DNA of 22,033 bases, from NCBI GenBank assembly GCA_927910745.1, contig CAKMNX010000011.1:1-22033 (forward strand), written 5' to 3'. Shown one piece after another: positions 15,776-22,033 of this stretch. Under the pieces are notes generated by a model. That model made no database searches. It saw only the letters and a program-made list of their open reading frames with translations, and had not been told where the DNA came from. The DNA is from an uncultured Candidatus Saccharibacteria bacterium. GTDB taxonomy: Bacteria > Patescibacteriota > Saccharimonadia > Saccharimonadales > Saccharimonadaceae. Made by a program: the position numbers and the translations under genes. Positions within the stretch are counted from its first letter, which is position 1. Each line of letters begins with the position of its first letter.

Positions 15776-17439
15776 TACAGCCGCTCCGGCGCTTCGATAC
15801 CGAGCAGAGCAAGGCCGGCAGCCAGAGTATCGCGGTAACGCTGCACCAGGCTCAGGCGCTCGGCCTGGCGGGGGCTACCAACGACACGGTTTTTCTCGTA
15901 GAAGCGGTTAAATTCTTGGGCAAGCTCATAGAGGTAGTGGCAGATACCATGCACAAGATACTCGCGGGCGGCCTTCTCAACGACCTCTGGATATTCGCTC
16001 AGCTTGCGCAGGAGGAGGCGCTCGTCATCAGTGCAATCGGTCGGCTCGACAGGCTCGGCACTCGCCTTGGCCAGGATGCTGCAGGCCCGAGCATGAGCGT
16101 ATTGGATGTAGGGGCCAGAATTGCCCTGCAGGCTCACCGTCTCGTCCATATCAAAGGCGATATCGTTGCCCATACGATACTTCGCAAAAGCGTACTTGAT
16201 CGCCCCCAGGGCCACCTGGCGCTGCACCACTGGGTCTGTGGTGAGGTTCGCCACGCGCTCTTGGACGATGGCAAGCACATCGGCCGCTCGCGCCACATTG
16301 CCCAGGCGCGAGCTCATCTTGCTGCCATCACCAAAGCGCACTGTGCCATTGGTCAGGTGAGTCATTCGTCCGGCTAGCTCAGGCCGGAAGAGCTCTGCCG
16401 CAGCATACACCACACGCATATACTCCTTTTGGTCGTTGCCAGTGATGAGAATCCGGTGGTCGAAGTGGTAGTCTTCTACTTCTTTCCAGATAACGCCAAT
16501 GTCCTTTGTCTCATACGTCGGCAGGCCGTTGGACGTCACAAAAACGCGGGTGTGCAGATGCTTCGCGGGATCACCGACGAAGACCACTGCCCCCTCAGAA
16601 CGCTGCAAATTCCCCCGCTCCAGCTGCTCGTGCACCACGGCGAGGCCAATCGGTGCGGTGCTACTCTCGGGGATATAGTCAAGATGATCAACCTGAATCA
16701 TCGCATAGAAGGCATCAAAGTAATCCAAACTCCACTGGCGCGTCGTCCAATAGATCTGAGCCAGCGGCGTATTGTGCTCATCATGCTCGTGGTAGCTGTA
16801 GACTAGCTTGTTAAACTCAATAATCTCTTGCTTCGCCGTCTCGTTCTCTTCGTACGCTTTAGCACCGATCACATAGGCTTGGCTAATCCACCGCGCCCGA
16901 GCAAAGACATCGCTCTCTACCTCTGGTAACTTCTCTGGCAGCTCACCGCCTAGCGTGTGGCGCATCCCCCACAAACACTTAGCAACGTGCAGGCCAACAT
17001 CACCACCAAAGCTGGCTCGGTCTACCGCCGCGCCAACCGACTCAATGATCCGCGCTAATATATCGCCATACACCGTCTGGTACAAGTGGCCAGTGTGCAA
17101 CTCCTTAAAGGCGTTGGGGCAGCTATATTCCAGCGTGTAGCGCATGCCGCCATAGATCTGCTGCGGTGCGGTATTGGCCGCCTGCCACAGCGCTTCATCA
17201 CTCAGGCGGAGATTAATAAAACCCGGGCCAGCCACGCTCACGTCAGAAAACTGGCCAGTCTGGCGTAGCACCGCCGCCACCTCATCGGCAATCTCGCGCG
17301 GTTTCTTGCCCAGTGGCTTGGCAAGCTTGAGTGCGACATTGGTCGCAAAATCGCCAAATGTCGGCTCTGGCCGCGTCAATTCCACCGGCGGAGTTTGTTG
17401 ATAAAGAGTGTATACTGCATCACGAATCGTCTGTTCCAT
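15775..17439 (-). CDS. argS: Arginyl-tRNA synthetase
   Basis: Class I aminoacyl-tRNA synthetase of 555 aa that charges tRNA-Arg. The N-terminal Add-1 domain (about 1-80, FGDFATNVALKLAK, VAGPGFINLRLS) is followed by the Rossmann core with the HIGH-type motif HTGH, preceded by PNAFKELHTGH, and a KMSKS-type loop (GDGSKMSSRLGN). A DALR anticodon-binding domain makes up the C-terminal about 120 residues (ARACSILAKA ... LVQRYRDTLAAGLALLGIEAPERL). The length is normal. ATG 17439 is chosen because TATACT lies 6 bases upstream; the longer frame starts inside the -10 region. Confidence 0.95.
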   Translation of the reverse strand: MEQTIRDAVYTLYQQTPPVELTRPEPTFGDFATNVALKLAKPLGKKPREIADEVAAVLRQTGQFSDVSVAGPGFINLRLSDEALWQAANTAPQQIYGGMRYTLEYSCPNAFKELHTGHLYQTVYGDILARIIESVGAAVDRASFGGDVGLHVAKCLWGMRHTLGGELPEKLPEVESDVFARARWISQAYVIGAKAYEENETAKQEIIEFNKLVYSYHEHDEHNTPLAQIYWTTRQWSLDYFDAFYAMIQVDHLDYIPESSTAPIGLAVVHEQLERGNLQRSEGAVVFVGDPAKHLHTRVFVTSNGLPTYETKDIGVIWKEVEDYHFDHRILITGNDQKEYMRVVYAAAELFRPELAGRMTHLTNGTVRFGDGSKMSSRLGNVARAADVLAIVQERVANLTTDPVVQRQVALGAIKYAFAKYRMGNDIAFDMDETVSLQGNSGPYIQYAHARACSILAKASAEPVEPTDCTDDERLLLRKLSEYPEVVEKAAREYLVHGICHYLYELAQEFNRFYEKNRVVGSPRQAERLSLVQRYRDTLAAGLALLGIEAPERL

Positions 17440-17451
17440 GATTATAGTATA
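17440..17451 (-). promoter_or_regulatory. Leaderless promoter of argS
   Basis: TATACT (17451-17446), ATAATC, then ATG 17439. There is no Shine-Dalgarno sequence. Confidence 0.6.
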
Positions 17452-17494
17452 CAACAGATGCAGCGCAAGAATAGCGTAAGCGTAGCGAGAAGGT

Positions 17495-19111
17495 TTACGC
17501 CTTACCCTTCTGCATCCGCTTTTGCCGCTTGAGCGCCGCCTGCACTAAACCAGCAAAAAGCGGATGAGCTCGAAATGGCCGCGAGGTAAACTCTGGGTGA
17601 GCCTGAGTCGCAACGAAGTAGTCGCAGGTCGGTGCCTCGACAAACTCGACCAGCCTACCATCGGGTGACGTGCCCGACACCACAACCCCGCCCGCGTTAA
17701 TCGCAGCAAGATGCGCTTGATTCACCTCATAGCGGTGGCGGTGGCGCTCAACTACCTCTGTTTTTCCATATACCTTAGCGGTGCGCGAGCCAGCTTGCAG
17801 CACCGCTGGGTAATTGCCCAGGCGCATCGTCCCGCCGGTCGATTGCTTACCCTGCTGGTCAGGCATAAGGTAGATGACGGCATCATCCGGCGCGGCACCA
17901 CACTCCGCACTGCCAGCCTGGGCCAGACCACCGCGGCGGGCAGCGGCAATCACCGCGACCTGCATCCCCAGGCAGATGCCAAGATACGGTATGTTGTGCT
18001 GCAAGCAGTAACTCGCCGCCGCAATCTTCCCTTCTACCCCACGCTTACCAAAGCCGCCAGGTACCACCACAGCATCCACAGCGCTGAGCGCTGCGTCGGT
18101 CACTGTCTCGGCATTGATCCATTGGATCGTCACCTCACTACGGTGTGCCCAGGCAGCTGCTTTGAGCGCCTCAGTGATAGAGAGATAGGTATCGGCATTA
18201 TCAACATATTTCGCCACGAGGCCAATCGTCAGTCGCTGGCGGTAGGTCTGGCTATCGTGCCGGACGAGCTGCTGCCAGCGCGTCATATCTGGTGCCGTAT
18301 CATTACCGGTAAAGCTCGCTAGCACTGGGCCTAATTCGCGCGCCACCATCAGAGGTACCTTGTAGACCGTATCGATATTTGGCATCATAATGATCCCCTC
18401 TGGCCGCACCCCGCTGGCAATGGCAATCTTATCCGCCACACCACGCGGCGGCGCTGTGCTACCCTCGGTGCGAACCGCCACCACATCGGGCATGATGCCA
18501 AAGCCGCGCAGGTCAGCCATGGCATTCTGGGCTGGCTTCGTCTTGTATTCCTGGCTCGTCGCAAGAAACGGCACATACACCACATGGACAAAGAGACAGT
18601 GCTCGCGCCCTACCTCTAATGAGAACTCGCGGATTGCCTCGACGAAGCTTAACCCCTCATAATCCCCCACCGTGCCACCAATCTCCACAATATGCACCTG
18701 CCCCGCTGCTGCCTGGTGGATGGCTCGCTTGATCGCTTGGGTGAGGTGCGGCACCAGCTGCACCGTCTGGCCACCAAACGTCCCGGCCCGCTCGTCGGCG
18801 ATCAAGTCACGCAGCAGCCGCCCCGCTAGCGTAGCATTGCGCTGAGTGAGCTCGAGGTCTAAGAAGCGCTCGTAGTGGCCAAGATCGAGATCGGTCTCCG
18901 CCCCATCTTTGGTCACGAAGCACTCGCCATGCTCCTTGGGGTTGAGCAGCCCAGCATCGACGTTGAGGTACGGGTCGCACTTTTGCACCGAGACGGTTAA
19001 GCCCTTGGCTTGCAGCACCGCGCCAATGCTGGCCGCCGTGATGCCCTTACCCACCCCAGAGAGTACCCCACCGGTGACAAAAATATACGTTGGTTGGCGT
19101 GTCTGTGTCAT
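17495..19111 (-). CDS. pyrG: CTP synthase
   Basis: Makes CTP from UTP, ATP and glutamine; 538 aa. The N-terminal amidoligase domain (1 to about 270) has the P-loop SGVGKGITAAS and the KCDPYLNVDAG region. The C-terminal class I glutamine amidotransferase domain has the nucleophile Cys in YLGICLGMQ and the His-Glu pair in AHPEF. The C terminus is basic (KRQKRMQKGKA). The start ATG is 5 bases after GGGAG. The extended -10 TGC-TACAAT (19138-19130) lies just upstream. The gene follows the terminator of the 79-aa ORF and forms its own unit. Confidence 0.96.
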   Translation of the reverse strand: MTQTRQPTYIFVTGGVLSGVGKGITAASIGAVLQAKGLTVSVQKCDPYLNVDAGLLNPKEHGECFVTKDGAETDLDLGHYERFLDLELTQRNATLAGRLLRDLIADERAGTFGGQTVQLVPHLTQAIKRAIHQAAAGQVHIVEIGGTVGDYEGLSFVEAIREFSLEVGREHCLFVHVVYVPFLATSQEYKTKPAQNAMADLRGFGIMPDVVAVRTEGSTAPPRGVADKIAIASGVRPEGIIMMPNIDTVYKVPLMVARELGPVLASFTGNDTAPDMTRWQQLVRHDSQTYRQRLTIGLVAKYVDNADTYLSITEALKAAAWAHRSEVTIQWINAETVTDAALSAVDAVVVPGGFGKRGVEGKIAAASYCLQHNIPYLGICLGMQVAVIAAARRGGLAQAGSAECGAAPDDAVIYLMPDQQGKQSTGGTMRLGNYPAVLQAGSRTAKVYGKTEVVERHRHRYEVNQAHLAAINAGGVVVSGTSPDGRLVEFVEAPTCDYFVATQAHPEFTSRPFRAHPLFAGLVQAALKRQKRMQKGKA

Positions 19112-19165
19112 ACAATCTCCCTCTCGCGTTCTATTGTAGCATGTATCCATAAGCAGTATACTAGC

Positions 19166-19187
19166 AAAAAACCAGCCTGGTAGCTGG
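19166..19187 (-). terminator. Intrinsic terminator of the 79-aa gene
   Basis: On the minus strand CCAGC / GCTGG with a 6-base loop is followed by TTTTTT. It lies between the 79-aa gene and pyrG. Confidence 0.75.
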
Positions 19188-19214
19188 CTTTTGCTGGTTA
19201 TTGATACGCGCCAC

Positions 19215-19454
19215 CTATTGGCAGCCCTCGCACATGGTTAGCTCCGCTGGATCTGGCATAATAACAGGAGTGCCACTCGCCGCTGCTTGGTCGACGGCAA
19301 CCTGCTGAGCAGCCAGCAGTGCCTGCTCGATAGCATCGAGCTTTTCCTCGAGCGTCATATCGTCCGTCAGCTGGGGCTTGGTAGTCTGTGCCTGCGTGGT
19401 GGTTGTCGTTGTTGTATCTGTGATTGGTGTTATTGTTGCTGTAGTTTGTGTCAT
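19215..19454 (-). CDS. Small Thr-rich protein ending in CEGCQ, 79 aa
   Basis: The first 30 residues are mostly Thr and Gln (a run of seven Thr), followed by a predicted helix (LEEKLDAIEQALLAAQQVAVDQAA) and a C-terminal tail ending MCEGCQ. A CxxC pair at the extreme C terminus suggests a redox or metal-binding tail. The ending resembles the C-terminal CExCQ of many class I NrdA proteins, while the NrdA in this window has no such pair; see findings. GGAG lies 8 bases before the ATG, and a TATAAT box (19484-19479) and a terminator frame the gene. Family unknown. Confidence 0.7.
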   Translation of the reverse strand: MTQTTATITPITDTTTTTTTQAQTTKPQLTDDMTLEEKLDAIEQALLAAQQVAVDQAAASGTPVIMPDPAELTMCEGCQ

Positions 19455-19478
19455 AATAATTACTCCCGACCCGTTGTG

Positions 19479-19484
19479 ATTATA
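19479..19484 (-). promoter_or_regulatory. -10 box of the 79-aa gene
   Basis: TATAAT on the minus strand, 25 bases before the ATG. The -35 region is not recognisable. Confidence 0.45.
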
Positions 19485-19493
19485 ATGTCTATT

Positions 19494-19907
19494 CTACGCT
19501 ATATATAGCGTTTTACGCAAGGTAATGCACCCAATTTTCTGTTGTGGAATTATCATCAGCTGGCCAATTGGTGCGACATACCACTGCGGTTGGGCACACT
19601 GCGGGCGGAAGCTCCCCAGCTTAGCCGTATACGCCTCGGTCATGGCCGCGATCTCATCCTCGCGGGCTTCGCGCACTGTGGTGTGGAGGTAAACGGCCTG
19701 CTTCGCATCATTCCACACTACAAACTCTGCCCGTCCAGTGCGAAAGGCGTTGTGCGAGTGACGCGCCTCTTTGTCCGACAGCCAGGCGATCTCATCCCCC
19801 ACCCGCACAAAGTGCAGTGGCGTCACCAGCGGCGTGCGATCGCGATTCACGGTAGCTAGCGCGCCAACCGGCACGGTATCGAGGATGGTTTGCGTGAGGG
19901 TATTCAT
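19494..19907 (-). CDS. Pyridoxamine 5'-phosphate oxidase-like FMN-binding protein
   Basis: Protein of 137 aa with the layout of split-barrel flavin-binding proteins: GALATVNRDRTPLVTPLHFV (first strands), DEIAWLSDKEARHSHNAFRTGRAEFVVWN (FMN phosphate-binding type region) and a final barrel strand. Family members reduce or bind flavin or related cofactors; this one has no feature that fixes the substrate. The C-terminal tail is short. The start is ATG 19907; AAAGGA lies about 11 bases upstream, a little far. It follows the long palindrome and precedes the 79-aa gene on the same strand. Confidence 0.75.
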   Translation of the reverse strand: MNTLTQTILDTVPVGALATVNRDRTPLVTPLHFVRVGDEIAWLSDKEARHSHNAFRTGRAEFVVWNDAKQAVYLHTTVREAREDEIAAMTEAYTAKLGSFRPQCAQPQWYVAPIGQLMIIPQQKIGCITLRKTLYIA

Positions 19908-19965
19908 GGTGGTTATATTCCTTTCGTATCTAATTTGCGAATATTATTTATTGCATCAGCGGGCC

Positions 19966-20081
19966 GCTCTCGCTCCATTGCCAGACAAGAAAATATCTGG
20001 AGGCCAGCTACTTAGCAAGCGGAAGATTGCTGTAGTATTAATCTGGCCGGAACATTTTCGGTCTGGTGATGGAGCGAGAGC
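19966..20081. repeat. Long imperfect palindrome, 116 bp
   Basis: The outer 21-bp arms (19966-19986 and 20061-20081) are inverted repeats with two mismatches. Inside them AGAAAAT / ATTTTC, GGCCAG / CTGGCC and TTAGCAA / TTGCTG continue the pairing, so almost the whole segment can fold into one long hairpin. It lies 40 bases after the nrdB stop and has no ORF. No T-run follows, so it is not a simple terminator. It could be a MITE-like element or a structured RNA. Confidence 0.7.
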
Positions 20082-20120
20082 TCCCATAAGACCGGTAGAC
20101 TAGTAAGATTGTTCTGTCTA

Positions 20121-21097
20121 CTACTTCGTCGTATTCACCTCATAACTCGTATTGGTGCTCTCGAAGAAATTCACTAGCTCCAGCGTGTCGTTGGCAGCGG
20201 CCATCCACTTGGCCGGGTTGGTTACGTTGTACTCTGGCTCAAAGCCGAGCTCTTCCAGTCGCCGGTCGGTCATATACATGACGTATTGGTTGACGTAGTC
20301 GGCGTTTAGGCCCAGAATGCGCGCGGTAGCATGTCTTTGTTATACGCCTTCTCGAGCTCAACAGCTTCGAGGATTAAATTGCGGATTTCGTCGGCAAATT
20401 CCTCGGTTTGCAAATCCGGGTTTTCGTGCAGAATCGTTAGCAGCAGGTTAATGCCAAACTCCAGGTGCAGGTTTTCGTCCTTCGTCACCCAGTCCAGCAG
20501 CGTGCCAACATTGCGCAGTAGGTTGCGCCGGCGGAAGCTCATCCCCACCATAAAGCCACTGTAGAACCAAATCCCTTCCAGCACGATGTTATACGCCACC
20601 AGGTTGCGCACAAAGTCCTTCTTGCCCTCCAGCGTCGTCACATCCGGGCGCTCCTCCATCATGCGCGTGACGTATTTGGTCTGGAAGGCGGCTTTATCTG
20701 CCAGAGATTTTTTGCCCCAGCCAGCGGCGTAAATTTCCTCGCGGTCAAACGGGAAGGTCTCGATAATATACTCGAAGGTCATGAAGTGGTTGGCCTCTTC
20801 CCACATCTGCTTCGAAAGATACAGGTGGCACTCGGCGGCATTGACGCAGGGGTAAATGCCAAACGCCAGCGATTTATTAATCAGCAACTCGTTAGGATTA
20901 AGGTAACTAATCACCGTCTTGAGGGCATGCTTTTCGTCCTCGCTCAATTTCTCAAAATCCGCCAGATCCTGACTCAACTGCACCTCATTAGGGAACCACG
21001 TGTTAGCCACCGCTTGGTTGTATAGGCGGTACGCCCAGTCATAGCGCACCGGCTTGAGCTGCAAGCCATCGCGTACGCCTGATCCTAAAATGCCCAT
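20121..21097 (-). CDS. nrdB: Ribonucleotide reductase beta subunit, class Ic-like (frameshifted)
   Basis: Radical-generating subunit, 325 aa after repair. The intact frame ends early at 20306 (DMLPRAFWA), but the downstream -1 frame continues with ARILGLNADYVNQYV, MTDRRLEELGFEPEYN and a NFFES tail, normal for NrdB, to TAG 20121. One base is missing near 20322-20329 (CCGCGCGC). Metal ligands are Glu70, Glu101, His104, Glu174, Glu208 and His211. The radical Tyr position is Phe108 and the first ligand is Glu rather than Asp, as in class Ic (Chlamydia) R2 with a Mn/Fe cofactor. AGGAGG lies 5 bases before the ATG; TATAAT lies at 21139-21134. Confidence 0.93.
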
Positions 21098-21133
21098 TAT
21101 TGCCTCCTTGTTTTTGTAAAAAACGAATTAATT

Positions 21134-21139
21134 ATTATA
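21134..21139 (-). promoter_or_regulatory. -10 box of nrdB
   Basis: TATAAT on the minus strand, 36 bases before the nrdB ATG, between the 97-aa ORF stop and the AGGAGG site. nrdB can be transcribed apart from nrdA. Confidence 0.5.
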
Positions 21140-21149
21140 CTATCTACAC

Positions 21150-21443
21150 TTATATTTCTTGTTCCATATCTGCTGGGTGACGCTTAGCTACAGAACTGTT
21201 ATCTGGCTGGCTCGATTTTTTCTCTTTTTGTGGTACTGGGAAGAGTGGTGGGTTCAGGCCGACATCAAGGGCATCTTGCCTATAACACGTTGGTTCTATG
21301 TGGTTTGCCCCTGCAATTGCTGCAGTGCCAACACCATAGCTCACACTCATGGTGGCCAATTCTGCCCTCTCTGGGAGTGGCAACTCAGCAAAGTCTATCG
21401 TGCTTTGTTCGCTCGCTACTCCCGTTTTTCCTTCATGCGTCAT
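21150..21443 (-). CDS. Hypothetical protein, 97 aa, between nrdA and nrdB
   Basis: Starts one base after the nrdA stop (TAGTATG), with GAAGGA a few bases upstream inside the end of nrdA, so translation is probably coupled. The sequence is hydrophilic with no membrane segment, an acidic/hydrophobic patch (DFAELPLPERAELATM), a single Cys, PPLFPVP and a Lys/Ser/Gln-rich tail. I do not recognise a family. Its location suggests an accessory role in ribonucleotide reduction, which is inference. Confidence 0.6.
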   Translation of the reverse strand: MTHEGKTGVASEQSTIDFAELPLPERAELATMSVSYGVGTAAIAGANHIEPTCYRQDALDVGLNPPLFPVPQKEKKSSQPDNSSVAKRHPADMEQEI

Positions 21444-21444
21444 A

Positions 21445-22033
21445 CTATTCCTTCTCCTTCCCTTCCTCCTGCTTCTTGCGTGCGCGGTAGAAGCCACCAA
21501 AGCCCACGCGCTTGGCGTCTTGGTGGAGTTTTTGTTCGGTTTTGTTGGCGCGAATGGAGACCTGCTCGGACTGGTGGCGCGGCTTCACGTGCAAATAATA
21601 CGTCGTTTTCAGGCCGCGGCGCCAGGCTTCGCTGTAGATCGTAATATACTCCTCGATATTACGCGATTCTAAATACATATTGCGGCTAATCGCTTGATCG
21701 ACCCACTTCTGAGCGCGGGCTGCCACCTCAATAAAGGCATACGGGCTCAGCTGAAAGCTCGTCTTATACACATCGCGCACCGCCTGGGGGATCTGCTCCA
21801 TGTGCTGGATGTCGCCTTGGGTAGTAAGCAGCTCATCCTTAAGCTCCTCCCACAGGCCGAGTGCCTTGAGCTTGCGCACAAGGTTGGCATTAACCTCAAG
21901 GAATTTGCCATTAAGCGTGCTCCGGCTAAAGATCTGGCTAAATTGCGGGTCGATCCCTGGAGTGGTGCCCGTCACGTGCGAGATATTGGCGGTAGGCGCA
22001 ATAGCCATCAGCGTGGCATTGCGCATGCCGCGC
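21445..22033 (-). CDS. nrdA: Ribonucleotide reductase alpha subunit, C-terminal part
   Basis: The 5' part lies beyond the window. The visible ~195 residues include the NrdA barrel end: RNATLMAIAPTANISHVTGTTPGIDP, KTSFQLSPYAFIEVAARAQKWVDQAIS and AWRRGLKTTYYLHVKPR, which are characteristic of class I alpha subunits. The two radical-transfer tyrosines are expected in GLKTTYYL. After this it ends in a short Lys/Glu-rich tail (KKQEEGKEKE) with no CxxC, although many NrdA proteins carry a redox-active CxxC there. It is followed after one base by the 97-aa ORF, then nrdB. Confidence 0.93.
   Translation of the reverse strand, partial: RGMRNATLMAIAPTANISHVTGTTPGIDPQFSQIFSRSTLNGKFLEVNANLVRKLKALGLWEELKDELLTTQGDIQHMEQIPQAVRDVYKTSFQLSPYAFIEVAARAQKWVDQAISRNMYLESRNIEEYITIYSEAWRRGLKTTYYLHVKPRHQSEQVSIRANKTEQKLHQDAKRVGFGGFYRARKKQEEGKEKE

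Noticed and set aside
785..22033. UGA recoding as sense codon
   Set aside because: TGA is absent as a stop, but no conserved ORF contains an in-frame TGA, and the four frame breaks are one-base shifts, not TGA codons.
1..22033. tRNA, rRNA, CRISPR array, insertion sequence or prophage genes
   Set aside because: I looked for T-loop GGTTCGA patterns, regular spaced repeats, transposase motifs and phage structural genes and found none.

Overview
The window most likely comes from a Patescibacteria (CPR) genome, and Saccharibacteria (TM7) is the best guess. The reasons are compact gene packing, a DnaG without zinc ligands, a PolA with an eroded proofreading domain, several genes whose -10 box sits 6 bases before the start codon (leaderless), an MscL with a Lys/Ala-rich N-terminal extension, and no TGA stop codon in any recognised gene. 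No rRNA, tRNA or CRISPR array was seen, so the assignment is inference from protein character.

Layout. Bases 1-784 hold no convincing gene; about 45-335 is a cytosine-free GATA/GAAATA-type low-complexity tract. On the minus strand follow an unknown 269-aa protein, DNA polymerase I (polA), and a secreted, membrane-anchored GH16 glycoside hydrolase. Next is a WhiB island: a single-domain WhiB-like protein and a protein with two tandem WhiB-like domains, the latter divergent from a UPF0200/dephospho-CoA-kinase-like P-loop kinase. A small membrane protein behind a near-consensus sigma-70 promoter comes next, then the dnaG-rpoD pair with its own terminator. A plus-strand Pro/Gln-rich single-pass membrane protein lies beyond a TATA-rich spacer with a G-quadruplex motif. 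The minus strand then carries a YjbR/MmcQ protein, a CorA transporter, oligoribonuclease (orn), MscL, a 54-aa basic ORF coupled to argS, argS, pyrG, a 79-aa protein ending in CEGCQ, an FMN-binding split-barrel protein, a long imperfect palindrome, and nrdB, a 97-aa ORF and the 3' part of nrdA.

Function. Most genes are housekeeping: replication and priming (polA, dnaG), transcription (rpoD), nucleotide supply (pyrG, nrdAB), RNA turnover (orn), tRNA charging (argS) and osmotic or metal homeostasis (mscL, corA). The accessory content is the GH16 enzyme, the WhiB island, the Pro/Gln-rich surface protein and small unknowns.

Sequence quality matters. Four genes (dnaG, rpoD, the small membrane protein, nrdB) each need a one-base shift to give a full-length product, mostly at short homopolymers. 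Indel errors from long reads are the simplest explanation, although the rpoD site is also an exact -1 slippery heptamer. The most interesting points are the WhiB proteins outside Actinobacteria, the NrdB with Phe at the radical tyrosine position (class Ic pattern), the repeated TATACT-N6-ATG leaderless module, and the possible frameshift signal at the start of the primary sigma factor.
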